Shown: positions 1 to 8,000 of the stretch, piece after piece | Numbering within the stretch: the first letter of the stretch is position 1 | How the letters are laid out: every line of letters begins with the position of its first letter | Assembly: GCF_034432235.1 (NCBI RefSeq) | Contig: NZ_DAOUCJ010000110.1 | Coordinates: 1 to 64,000, forward strand | DNA from: Thermoflexus sp. | GTDB lineage: Bacteria > Chloroflexota > Anaerolineae > Thermoflexales > Thermoflexaceae | Length of the DNA stretch: 64,000 nt | Direction: 5' to 3' | Translations under genes and position numbers: made by a program | Notes under the pieces: model-generated | Databases searched by the model: none | Told to the model about the DNA's origin: nothing | What the model saw: only the letters and a program-made list of their open reading frames with translations

Positions 1-377
1 GTCAGAGGTCGAAGGCGTCCCCTTTATTCATCGAAACCCCAACCACAGGCTTATAGGGAATCATAATGCAGGTCGGTCCCGAGATCCATCCGGATAATCC
101 CGGAGACAGTGAGGAAAGCACTATGCCGACCGAGGGATCCACAGGGGGTGTTCGAGAGGCGAGGCCAGATCCTATAGCCGGAGTCCCGGTTTCCAGTCCG
201 CATCGCTTGCAGCGGCTTTTCAGAAGGCAGGGGGTTTTCGCGACAGGCAACCGGTGAGGGGTTCGAGAACCATAGAGGCGTAAGAGGCGGGCGGATCTGT
301 GGACAGCGTAAGGGGAAGGGCAAACTCTTATACTCTTATTATGAGGGCCCGCTCCTCCCCCTGGCCCTGGCGCACCG
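1..377. other. Stretch with no recognisable gene
   Basis: Short open frames exist on both strands, but none has a convincing ribosome site, a family motif or a sensible composition. Near 328-345 there is a small AT-rich patch with the direct repeat of AAGAGT read on the minus strand, just downstream of the LysE-type gene. I see no clear terminator hairpin with a T tract. The stretch may contain the distal end of a neighbouring transcription unit outside the window. Confidence 0.4.
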
Positions 378-1019
378 TCAACCCGCGAAGGAGCCCAATC
401 CTCCGAGCAGCCGAGCTCCGCTCCATCCCCCCAGCGTGAGCAGGGTCAATCCGCATAACAGGGTCAGGACGCGCAGAACCCCGGGGGAGAGCCGCTGGAT
501 GCTCCCCCGGGTCGCCAGACCCAGCACCCCCACCCACAGGATGCTCCCCGTCGTGAAGCCTCCATAGAACATCGCCACCGTCGAAGGCGTGACCTCCGGG
601 ATCCCCAGGCGGAGCATCGTGGAGGAGATGGCCGCGAACCAGAGGAGGACCATCGGATTCGTCAGGGTGATCGCCATCCCGGTGAGGAACAGGCGGGAGG
701 ATGAGGCCATCGGTTTCAGGGAAACCGTCACTCCCCGCCACGCGTCCCGAAGGGTCAGTCCTCCCAATCCGATCAGCAGGACGGCTCCGGCCGCCGCGAG
801 GCCCGTTCCCAGGGCCGGCCATTGAGAAAGAAGGGTTGCCGCCCCCAGCAGGCTCAGGGTGAAGTAGGTGAGATCCCCCGCCACCGTCCCCAGGCCGGTG
901 AGGATTGCCCCTCTCCACCCGCTGCGAAGCCCCGCCCGCAGAATGGCCAGATTCCCCGGCCCCAAGGGGATAGAGAGGGAAAGGCTGAGCAACAACCCGC
1001 GAAGGAAGATCCACTCCAT
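378..1019 (-). CDS. LysE/RhtB-family exporter (translocator)
   Basis: A 213-residue, very hydrophobic protein with about six predicted membrane segments. The first helix carries the motif SIPLGPGNLAILRAGLRSG, which corresponds to the LysE-family GPG signature, and a second helix has GLGTVAGDLTYF. Family members export amino acids or related small molecules across the cytoplasmic membrane; the substrate cannot be told from sequence. The ATG at 1019 follows GGAGGGCTCC, a reasonable ribosome site. It lies downstream of glnA on the same strand, separated by about 80 bases that hold a strong hairpin, so it may be partly or wholly a separate unit. An amino-acid exporter next to glutamine synthetase is suggestive of nitrogen or glutamine homeostasis, but that is inference. 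Confidence 0.85.
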   Translation of the reverse strand: MEWIFLRGLLLSLSLSIPLGPGNLAILRAGLRSGWRGAILTGLGTVAGDLTYFTLSLLGAATLLSQWPALGTGLAAAGAVLLIGLGGLTLRDAWRGVTVSLKPMASSSRLFLTGMAITLTNPMVLLWFAAISSTMLRLGIPEVTPSTVAMFYGGFTTGSILWVGVLGLATRGSIQRLSPGVLRVLTLLCGLTLLTLGGWSGARLLGGLGSFAG

Positions 1020-1050
1020 GGAGCCCTCCGATGGGAACAGGGGAATACAC

Positions 1051-1080
1051 GGGGGCGGGAGGGCAAGCCCTCCCGCCCCC
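1051..1080 (-). terminator. Hairpin after glnA
   Basis: A perfect 14-bp inverted repeat (arms 1051-1064 and 1067-1080, GGGGGCGGGAGGGC and complement) with AA between them. It sits 20 bases after the glnA stop codon. There is no long T tract (GTGTATT follows on the minus strand), so it could attenuate rather than fully stop transcription into the LysE-type gene. Confidence 0.6.
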
Positions 1081-1100
1081 GATCCGACAGGAGACCCTGT

Positions 1101-2591
1101 TCAGGCACTATAGTAGAGGTAGAACTCATACGGATGCGGCCGGAGGCGGATGGCGTCCACCTCTTTGCGTTTGAGCTCGATCCAGGTCTCGATCACATCG
1201 GGGGTGAAAACACCGCCCTTGAGCAGGAACTCATGATCCCGCTCCAGGGCCCGCAGGGCTTCGTCCAGGGAGCCCGGCACCTGTTTGATCCGGCGTGCTT
1301 CCTCCGGCGACAGCTCATAGAGATCCACATCCACCGGGTCTCCCGGATCGATGCGGTTCTGGATGCCATCCAGCCCGGCCATCAGGATGGCGGCGAAGGC
1401 CAGATAGGGGTTCGCCGAGGGATCCGGGCAGCGATACTCGATCCGCTTGGCCTTGGGGGAATCCGAATACATCGGGATGCGGATGCCGGCGCTGCGGTTG
1501 CGCCGGGAGTAGACCAGGTTCACCGGCGCCTCATACCCGGGGACCAGCCGGCGATAGGAGTTGGTGGTGGGAGCGCAGAAGGCCAGCAGGGCCGGCGTGT
1601 GATAGAGGATCCCGCCGATGTAATAGCGGGCCAGCTCCGAGAGGCCCGCGTAGCCCCGCTCATCCCAGAAGAGATTGCGGCCCTCCTTCCACAGGCTCTG
1701 ATGCACGTGCATCCCCGACCCGTTGTCCCCGAAGAGCGGCTTGGGCATGAAGGTGGCGGTCTTCCCATGGGCCCGGGCCACATTCTTAATGATGTATTTA
1801 TACATCATCACCTGATCGGCCATGCGGGTGAGGGTCTGGAAACGCATATCGATTTCGCACTGGCCGCCGGTCGCCACCTCGTGATGATGGGTCTCCACCT
1901 CGATGCCGGCCTGGATCAGGCGGAGCACGATCTCCGAGCGCAGGTCCTGGAGGGAATCCGCCGGGGGCACCGGGAAGTAGCCCTCCTTCCAGCGCGGGCG
2001 GTGGCCCAGGTTCGGCCGCCCCTCATCCCGCCCGCTGTTCCAGATCCCCTCCTCGGAGTCAATGAAGTAGAACCCGTAATGCGCCCCCTGATCGAAGCGG
2101 ATGTGATCGAAGATGAAGAACTCCACCTCCGGGCCCCAGTAGCTGACGTCGGCGATCCCGCTTTGCTTCAGATACGCCTCCGCCTTGCGGGCGATGTAAC
2201 GGGGGTCCCGGGTGTAGGGCTCACGGGTCACCGGGTCATACACATCGCAGATCAAGCTGAGGGTGGGCACCTCACAAACCGGGTCCACCACTGCCGTGGC
2301 GGGATCCGGAATCAGGATCATATCGCTTTCGTCGATGCGCTGGAAGCCCCGGATGCTGGAGCCATCGAACCCCAGCCCTTCCTGGAAAACCTCCTCGGAG
2401 AGCTCGGTGATGGGGATACTGAAATGCTGCCAGGTCCCCAGCAGATCCACGAACTTGAGATCCACGATCGCCACGCTCTGAGCGCGGGCGAACTCGATGA
2501 CGTCCTTCGGTTTGGTGAGCGGTTTCGGTGCCTTCCCGTTGCTGCGCTCCAGGACCTCGCGGGCGACTTCGGTGATGGTCTGCCGGGCCAT
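1101..2591 (-). CDS. glnA: Glutamine synthetase, type I
   Basis: A 496-residue GlnA that makes glutamine from glutamate, ammonia and ATP in the cytoplasm. Visible signatures are the beta-grasp region GFDGSSIRGFQRIDESDM, the metal/glutamate motifs WGPEVEFFIFD, NGSGMHVHQSL and NSYRRLVPGYEAP, and the substrate arginine region RNRSAGIRIP. The stretch VDLYELSPEEARR keeps the tyrosine at the place adenylylated in enterobacterial GlnA, so covalent control is possible, although no glnE is in the window. Length exceeds the usual 445-475 residues. The ATG follows GGAGGGAGGCGGCA. It has its own promoter with an upstream dyad shared with the ammonium transporter operon, so it is probably nitrogen-regulated. 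Confidence 0.96.
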   Translation of the reverse strand: MARQTITEVAREVLERSNGKAPKPLTKPKDVIEFARAQSVAIVDLKFVDLLGTWQHFSIPITELSEEVFQEGLGFDGSSIRGFQRIDESDMILIPDPATAVVDPVCEVPTLSLICDVYDPVTREPYTRDPRYIARKAEAYLKQSGIADVSYWGPEVEFFIFDHIRFDQGAHYGFYFIDSEEGIWNSGRDEGRPNLGHRPRWKEGYFPVPPADSLQDLRSEIVLRLIQAGIEVETHHHEVATGGQCEIDMRFQTLTRMADQVMMYKYIIKNVARAHGKTATFMPKPLFGDNGSGMHVHQSLWKEGRNLFWDERGYAGLSELARYYIGGILYHTPALLAFCAPTTNSYRRLVPGYEAPVNLVYSRRNRSAGIRIPMYSDSPKAKRIEYRCPDPSANPYLAFAAILMAGLDGIQNRIDPGDPVDVDLYELSPEEARRIKQVPGSLDEALRALERDHEFLLKGGVFTPDVIETWIELKRKEVDAIRLRPHPYEFYLYYSA

Positions 2592-2617
2592 TGCCGCCTC
2601 CCTCCGTGATCAGAATT

Positions 2618-2703
2618 CCCCCCGATTGTAAAAAGGCTCACGAGCCTTGGCTACAGGCGGAAAGACCGAAACCCTCCCCCTCCATGTTGTGCATCATGCA
2701 CAA
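2618..2703 (-). promoter_or_regulatory. glnA promoter with nitrogen-type upstream dyad
   Basis: Read on the minus strand: a perfect 8-bp-arm dyad TTGTGCATGATGCACAA (2687-2703), then a conserved CCTGTAG block (2651-2657), then -10 TACAAT (2625-2630) preceded by TTTT. The -35 position has no good TTGACA match, as expected for an activator-dependent promoter. The dyad centre lies near -77 relative to the likely start at about 2618. The same elements at the same distances occur before the amt operon (20337-20422). A second dyad AAGGCTC/GAGCCTT (2633-2648) lies in the -10/-35 spacer and could be an operator or a short hairpin. Confidence 0.7.
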
Positions 2704-2936
2704 AGCCCCCCATCCGGAGATCTCCCGATGGAAGTTCAGAATGCCCTCCCGAGCCCAGGGAGCCATGCGAATCGGCGCTATATGGTTGTAGCCGATCAAC
2801 AAATTAACCATAAATTGGATCCCCATCGTATCCCATCCATGGGCCGTTTTCCAGATCAAAAGCGGATCATTCTCTGCTCAAGGGGAGGAAACCGCCCGAG
2901 CACGTGAGGATTTTCAGGAGGCCATGGAAGGAGGGC
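2704..2936. other. purN-glnA intergenic region
   Basis: About 230 bases between the purN stop and the glnA upstream dyad. I see no open frame with family features and no clear T-tracted terminator for the pur operon. There are a few weak local inverted repeats only. Confidence 0.4.
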
Positions 2937-3554
2937 TCACGGTTCACACGATCGAAGGCGCTCCAGCGCGCGCCGGATCCCCTCCACCAGGATCCGGTGC
3001 TCCGCCTCATGCATGCGGGCTTCGAAACGCTCCAGCGTGTCCTCCGGGTAAAGGGGAACCTCCGCCTGAACCAGCACCGGCCCGGCATCGACCTCCGGAG
3101 TGACATAATGCACCATGCAGCCGCTACAGGAGATCTCCCCCCGCCGGTAGGCCTCGAAGGCCCGCCGGATGGCATCGCGACCGGGGAACATCCCCGGCAA
3201 AGCCGGATGAAGGTTGATCACCCGGCCGGGGAACCGATCCAGAAAGGCCGAGCTCAGGATGTGCATCCACCCGGCCAGGACGATGAGATCCGGCCGGTAA
3301 GGGGCGATCTGATCCGCAAGATCCTGATCATAGGCGATCCGATCCAGCCCCCGCTCCCGATACGGTCGGAGCGGGAAATACAGCGTGGGCACGCCCGCCC
3401 GGGCCGCCCGGATCAGGCCATAGGCGTCCCTCCGATTGGAGACCACCAGCACCACCTCGGCCCACAGACGGCCCTCCCTGCAGGCATCGAGGATCGCCTG
3501 CAGGTTGCTTCCAAACCCGGAAATCATCACCACCAGCCGACCTCGCGGCTCCAT
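2937..3554 (-). CDS. purN: Phosphoribosylglycinamide formyltransferase
   Basis: A 205-residue PurN that transfers a formyl group from 10-formyl-tetrahydrofolate to GAR in purine synthesis. The N-terminal VVMISGFGSNLQAIL phosphate-binding segment, NRRDAYGL, the catalytic block VINLHPALPGMFPG (Asn and His) and VTPEVDAGPVLVQ (catalytic Asp) are all present. The His block has HPALPGMFPG where most homologues have HPSLLPxFxG, a mild variation. It is the last gene of the pur operon, starting 49 bases after purM; the ATG follows GTGGAGCCTCTAA. Confidence 0.95.
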   Translation of the reverse strand: MEPRGRLVVMISGFGSNLQAILDACREGRLWAEVVLVVSNRRDAYGLIRAARAGVPTLYFPLRPYRERGLDRIAYDQDLADQIAPYRPDLIVLAGWMHILSSAFLDRFPGRVINLHPALPGMFPGRDAIRRAFEAYRRGEISCSGCMVHYVTPEVDAGPVLVQAEVPLYPEDTLERFEARMHEAEHRILVEGIRRALERLRSCEP

Positions 3555-3603
3555 TTAGAGGCTCCACCCCCCTCGTCGAGAAGCGGGACAACCATCGCCG
3601 TCC

Positions 3604-4620
3604 TCACATTTGGATTTGAACCTCCTGCTCTCCGGCTATGATCTCCCCCACCACTCGAAGCTCCCCCGGCAATGTGGCCAGCGCGAGCTCTACATCCTGA
3701 GGGGAAACCACCAGCAACATGCCCAGGCCCATGTTGAATACGTGAAACATCTCCTGGTCCGAGATCCTCCCCATGCGCTGAATGAGCCCGAAGATGGGCG
3801 GCTCCGGCCATGTCCCCCGATGCAGAACCGCCGCAGCACCGCGGGGCAGGACGCGCGGCAGGTTCTCATACACGCCTCCTCCCGTGATATGACACAACCC
3901 TTTTAGATCGACGCCCGCTGACTCGAGGCGCCGGATCGGTTCCAGATAACAGCGATGAGGAGCGAGGAGCGCCTCGCCAATAGAGGTCCCGAGCTCCGGA
4001 AGGGGTTGCTCCCAATCCAGCTCGGCCAGCACCATGCGGGCCAGGCTGTAGCCATTGGTGTGAAGGCCGCTCGAAGGGAGGGCCAGCAGACGGTCCCCCG
4101 GTCGGATGCGAGAGCCATCCCGGATCCGCTGGCGTTCCACCACGCCGATGATGGTGCCGGCCAGGTCCAGCTCCCCCGGCGCATAAACCCCTGGAAGCTC
4201 GGCGGTCTCTCCTCCCAGCAGCGCGCAACCCACCTCCCGACATGCGGCCGCCACGCTCTCCACAATGCGGACGATCACATCGGGATCGAGACGATCCGCA
4301 GCGATGTAATCCAGGAAAAAGAGGGGCCGGGCTCCATACACCAGGATATCGTTCACGCAATGATGGACCAGGTCATGGCCGATGGTTTCCCATCGGTTCA
4401 GGCGGGCCGCGACCTTTAACTTGGTGCCCACCCCGTCCGTGGAGGCCACCAGAACCGGCTCTTTCATCCCCCGCCAGAGATCCGCCTGATAAAGGCCCGC
4501 AAACGCTCCCCATCCAGCGATCACTTCCTTCCCATAAGTCGAACAAACCGCGTCCGCAATGCGCGATCGGATCTCCCGGGCGACATCCCGATGCACCCCT
4601 GCGCGCGCATAGGCATCCAT
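3604..4620 (-). CDS. purM: Phosphoribosylformylglycinamidine cyclo-ligase (AIR synthetase)
   Basis: A PurM of about 338 residues that closes the imidazole ring, FGAM to AIR, using ATP. The family blocks LVASTDGVGTKLKVA, HHCVNDILVYGARPLFFLDYIA, LLGGETAELPGVY and CHITGGGVYENLPRVLP are intact. Start: an ATG at 4626 is 6 bases further up, but the run GAGGGG is too close to it; the ATG at 4620 sits 8 bases after that run and is preferred. It lies 23 bases after purD in the pur operon. Confidence 0.95.
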   Translation of the reverse strand: MDAYARAGVHRDVAREIRSRIADAVCSTYGKEVIAGWGAFAGLYQADLWRGMKEPVLVASTDGVGTKLKVAARLNRWETIGHDLVHHCVNDILVYGARPLFFLDYIAADRLDPDVIVRIVESVAAACREVGCALLGGETAELPGVYAPGELDLAGTIIGVVERQRIRDGSRIRPGDRLLALPSSGLHTNGYSLARMVLAELDWEQPLPELGTSIGEALLAPHRCYLEPIRRLESAGVDLKGLCHITGGGVYENLPRVLPRGAAAVLHRGTWPEPPIFGLIQRMGRISDQEMFHVFNMGLGMLLVVSPQDVELALATLPGELRVVGEIIAGEQEVQIQM

Positions 4621-4643
4621 GGGCATCCCCCCTCTCAGCGCCC

Positions 4644-5969
4644 TTAAAGGCTTCGAACGGGAACCCGCCCGATGTCCCGGCGGAAGCTCATGCCTTCAAA
4701 GTGGATGCGCTCCACAGCCGCATAGGCCCGTGCAGCTGCCCCAGGCAGATCCGGACCGATCGCGCTGACGGCCAGGACACGCCCGCCTGCGGTGACCAGC
4801 CGGGCTCCCTCCCGGCGGGTGCCGGCGTGAAAAACCAGCACCCCTTCCTGAGCCGCCGCATCCTCCAGCCCGCTGATGGGAAGCCCCTCCGGGACAGGAC
4901 CGGGATAGCCCGGGGATGCGAGGACCACGGTGACGCATGCCCCCGGCCGCCAGCGCAGGCTCAGATCCTCCAACCGACCCTCCAGACAGGCCTCCAGCGC
5001 CTCCAGCCCGTCTGTTTCCAGCAGCGGGAGGATGGCCTGAGCCTCCGGATCGCCGAAACGAGCATTGAACTCCAGAACAAAGGGCCCCGAGGCGGTCCAC
5101 ATCAGCCCCGCGTAGAGGACCCCCACAAAGGGGGTTCCCTGGCGGGCCAGGGCATCCAAGACAGGCACCATGATTTGCTGGACCACCTGCTCGACGGCAT
5201 CCGGGCCCACTTCGGGCACGGGCGCGTAAGCGCCCATCCCTCCCGTGTTGGGGCCTCGATCGCCGTCCATCAGGCGCTTATGATCCCGGGCCGGCAGGAG
5301 CGGTTTGACCATCCGCCCATCGCTCAGGGCCAGCATGGAGAGCTCGGATCCGTACAGGCGCTCCTCGATGACCACCGTGTCCCCGGCCTCCCCAAAGATC
5401 CGCTCACGCATGAGGCGATGGAGAGCCTCCTCGGCCTCCTCCGGGGTATCGCACACAAAAGCGCCCTTGCCCCCGGCCAGCCCACTGGCCTTCACCACGA
5501 CCGGACCGGGATGCGCACGGAGGTAGGCCCGTGCCTCCTCGAAACGGTGGAAGACCGCGTAGTCGGGGGTCGGAACGCCGCACGCGCGCATGAGAGCTTT
5601 CGCGAACGCTTTCGAGGTCTCGATGCGCGCGGCCGCGCGGGTGGGTCCGAAGATCCGGAGCCCGGCCGCCTGGAAGGCATCGACGATGCCGTGAGCCAGC
5701 GGGGTCTCCGGCCCCACCACCGTCAGGTCGATCGCTTGCTCCCTCGCAAAACCGATCAGCGTCTGAATGTCATCGGGACGGATGGGCACAGAACGGGCAG
5801 GAGCCCGCGGCTGCAGATCGGGAGCCTCTGGAGAAGGCGGCCAGGTCGTCCCCCCGTTCCCCGGCGCGACGTATACCATCTCGACCTCCGCGGCGCGGGC
5901 CAGAGCCCATGCCAGCGCATGTTCCCGGCCCCCTGATCCGACGACCAGAACCCGCTTCCCCTTTTTCAT
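4644..5969 (-). CDS. purD: Phosphoribosylamine-glycine ligase
   Basis: A 441-residue ATP-grasp enzyme joining phosphoribosylamine and glycine to GAR. It opens with KRVLVVGSGGREHALAWAL, the N-domain signature, then DLTVVGPETPLAHGIVDAF, the ATP-grasp lid VVVKASGLAGGKGAFV, and the C-terminal block FNARFGDPEAQAILPLL that binds metal. The ATG at 5969 overlaps the purF stop as ATGA, indicating translational coupling. An upstream in-frame ATG at 6071 would place 34 extra residues inside purF and has no family support. Confidence 0.95.
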   Translation of the reverse strand: MKKGKRVLVVGSGGREHALAWALARAAEVEMVYVAPGNGGTTWPPSPEAPDLQPRAPARSVPIRPDDIQTLIGFAREQAIDLTVVGPETPLAHGIVDAFQAAGLRIFGPTRAAARIETSKAFAKALMRACGVPTPDYAVFHRFEEARAYLRAHPGPVVVKASGLAGGKGAFVCDTPEEAEEALHRLMRERIFGEAGDTVVIEERLYGSELSMLALSDGRMVKPLLPARDHKRLMDGDRGPNTGGMGAYAPVPEVGPDAVEQVVQQIMVPVLDALARQGTPFVGVLYAGLMWTASGPFVLEFNARFGDPEAQAILPLLETDGLEALEACLEGRLEDLSLRWRPGACVTVVLASPGYPGPVPEGLPISGLEDAAAQEGVLVFHAGTRREGARLVTAGGRVLAVSAIGPDLPGAAARAYAAVERIHFEGMSFRRDIGRVPVRSL

Positions 5970-7465
5970 TGCGCGCTCCGAATCCGCCCGAAGATGAATT
6001 TGGGAGAAGGATGGCCCCGCACCTCCTCCGGAAGGGGCGCCGGATACCGGCCGGAGAAGCAGGCAGCGCAATATCCCCCCTCCGGGGAGGGCATCGTCTC
6101 CCGGATCGCCCGGTGCATCCCCTCCAGGCTCAGAAAGGCCAGACTGTCCGCCCCGGTGAAGCGGCGGATCCCTTCCTCGTCCAGGCGATGAGCGATCAAC
6201 TCCTCATAGGTCGCCATATCGATCCCCATAAAGCATGGATGGCGGATCGGCGGGGAGGCGATGCGCAGATGAACCTCCGAGGCTCCTCCCTCGCGGAGAA
6301 GCTGAACCAGCTGCCGGGTAGTATGGCCGCGGACGATGGAATCATCGACCAGCACCACTCGACGGCCCTGAAGCACCTCGCGCAGGGGACTATATTTCAG
6401 TCGGATCCCCCATTGCCGGGTTCGATCGTCCGGCTGGATGAAGGTCCGCCCAACGTAGCGATTTTTCAACAAACCTTCGATGAACGGGATGCCGCTCTCC
6501 AGGCTGTAGCCGATGGCGTGGGCCGTCGCTGAATCCGGCACGCCGATGACCAGGTCGGCTTCCGCTGGAGCCTCCCGCGCCAGCTGGCGTCCCAGGGCCA
6601 GGCGAACCGAATACACGGTGCCCCCTTCCCGCTGGGAATCGGGCCGCATGAAGTAAACGTATTCGAAAACGCAGAAAGCCGGGGAAGGCTGGACTCCTCC
6701 GGCAAAGGAGGTCACCCCGCGCGGATCCAGGCGCACGATCTCGCCGGGGGCGATCTCCCGCACATACCGGGCGCCGACCATGGAGAGGGCACAGGATTCG
6801 GAGGCCACCACGTATCCTCCCTCCCATTCCCCCAGACACAGGGGGCGGAAGCCATACGGATCCCGCACCGCATAGATCGCCTCCCGAGTCAGGATGACCA
6901 GGGCATAAGCGCCCGGGCTTAAGCACAACAGGCTCCGCAGGCGCGGGATCCATGGATCCCCCTCGGGCTCGAGGGGCGGCGCCAGGGATCCCCAGGCCTC
7001 AGGCGGGGAGGCCAGGATCTGAAGGATCAGCTCGCTATCACTGCCGGAGGAAAGACCCACGCCTCGCTCCAGGAGGCGGCGGCGGAGCGGGAGGGCGTTC
7101 ACCAGGTTCCCATTGTGGGCAATACCCAGAGGACCATAAAGGGTCTCGCTCAGGAAGGGCTGGGCGTTCTGAAGATGGGACGCCCCTGTCGTCGAATAAC
7201 GGGTGTGTCCAATGGCCAGATGGCCCCGGAGCGAGCGCAGGATCCCTTCATGAAAGACCTGGGAGACCAGGCCCATCCCTTTATGGAGATACGCCACCAG
7301 GCCATCGCTGGTGGCGATGCCCGCGCTCTCCTGGCCCCGATGCTGCAGAGCGCAGAGGGCCATCATCGCCAGCAAAGCCGCCGGGCGATCCGCGGACCAC
7401 AACCCCACGATCCCGCATGCCTCCCGGGGATGGTCCTCTTCCCACCAGGCCCCTGGGAGCTTCAT
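5966..7465 (-). CDS. purF: Amidophosphoribosyltransferase, iron-sulfur type
   Basis: A 499-residue PurF that commits PRPP to purine synthesis using glutamine. The Ntn nucleophile is Cys17 (EACGIVGLW), so a 16-residue propeptide would be removed as in the Bacillus enzyme. The glutaminase domain shows LQHRGQESAG and GHTRYSTTG; the phosphoribosyl site is VVLVDDSIVRGHTT. Cysteines in FCVFEYVYF, RHPCFMG and YCAACF fit the four [4Fe-4S] ligands of the Bacillus-type enzyme, with the propeptide, rather than the cluster-free E. coli form. The start overlaps the purE stop (ATGA). Confidence 0.95.
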   Translation of the reverse strand: MKLPGAWWEEDHPREACGIVGLWSADRPAALLAMMALCALQHRGQESAGIATSDGLVAYLHKGMGLVSQVFHEGILRSLRGHLAIGHTRYSTTGASHLQNAQPFLSETLYGPLGIAHNGNLVNALPLRRRLLERGVGLSSGSDSELILQILASPPEAWGSLAPPLEPEGDPWIPRLRSLLCLSPGAYALVILTREAIYAVRDPYGFRPLCLGEWEGGYVVASESCALSMVGARYVREIAPGEIVRLDPRGVTSFAGGVQPSPAFCVFEYVYFMRPDSQREGGTVYSVRLALGRQLAREAPAEADLVIGVPDSATAHAIGYSLESGIPFIEGLLKNRYVGRTFIQPDDRTRQWGIRLKYSPLREVLQGRRVVLVDDSIVRGHTTRQLVQLLREGGASEVHLRIASPPIRHPCFMGIDMATYEELIAHRLDEEGIRRFTGADSLAFLSLEGMHRAIRETMPSPEGGYCAACFSGRYPAPLPEEVRGHPSPKFIFGRIRSAQ

Positions 7466-7986
7466 CCCCTCCCCCTCCCGGAATCCCCTTGCGCGGCGGA
7501 ACGAAGGGCGCGAACCTCCGCGTCATCTGCGAGCAGCCGCTGCCGCCCTCGCGCCTGCAGGGTCGCGACCCGTTGCCGGATGGTTTCATCGCGGAGGCCC
7601 AGGATTTTGGCGGCCAGAAGGGCCGCTCCTGCCGGATCCAGCACCACCGCTGGGGCGATCCCGCCCGGCATGCGCAACGAGGAGAAAACATCCGCCCCCG
7701 CGAAGGTCTCGGAGATCGGTGGGCATGCGATCACCGGAGCCAGCACCTGCCCATCGACCATCCCGCTGAGGGCGTTGGAACGTCCGGCGATGGTGATATA
7801 GACCTTGGGGCGCGGATCCGCCTCGTATTCCCGCAGGAGATCCAGGAGGTAATCGGGAACCTTATGCGCCGAGGCAACCCGCAACTCCCAATCCAGGCCC
7901 AGCTCCTCCAGCGCGCGGATCACCGCCTGCGCATGCTCCAGATCCGAGCGGGATCCCATCAGGATGACCACCAGAGGACTGTGCAT
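7462..7986 (-). CDS. purE: Phosphoribosylaminoimidazole carboxylase, class II PurE
   Basis: A 174-residue protein whose N-terminus VVILMGSRSDLEHA is the PurE signature. The active-site loops read SAHKVPDYLLDLL and IAGRSNALSGMVDGQVLAPV. Class I mutases, which take N5-CAIR made by PurK, have SAHRTP and GAGGAAHLPGM. The SAHK and AGRSN forms are typical of class II AIR carboxylases, which use CO2 directly, as in animals and Treponema. Consistently, no purK lies in this otherwise nearly complete operon. The start at 7986 begins with MHSPLVV; it lies 14 bases after purC. Confidence 0.9.
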   Translation of the reverse strand: MHSPLVVILMGSRSDLEHAQAVIRALEELGLDWELRVASAHKVPDYLLDLLREYEADPRPKVYITIAGRSNALSGMVDGQVLAPVIACPPISETFAGADVFSSLRMPGGIAPAVVLDPAGAALLAAKILGLRDETIRQRVATLQARGRQRLLADDAEVRALRSAAQGDSGRGRG

Positions 7987-8000
7987 CGCGCCCCTCCGAA

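Noticed and set aside
822..2609. A 595-residue open frame on the plus strand opposite glnA
   Set aside because: It is the antisense of a GC-rich coding gene; no ribosome site or family motif, and glnA explains the sequence.
2633..2648. AAGGCT/AGCCTT hairpin plus T run before glnA as a terminator
   Set aside because: The T run is part of the -10 region that is shared with the amt promoter, where this hairpin is absent; an operator or chance is likelier.
2683..2703. The glnA dyad as a GlnR or NtcA box
   Set aside because: Neither TGTNA-N7-TNACA nor GTA-N8-TAC fits the 8-bp arms with one-base centre.
4242..5936. A 564-residue open frame opposite purD and purM
   Set aside because: Shadow of the pur genes; composition (Pro, Arg, Gly, His rich) typical of antisense frames.
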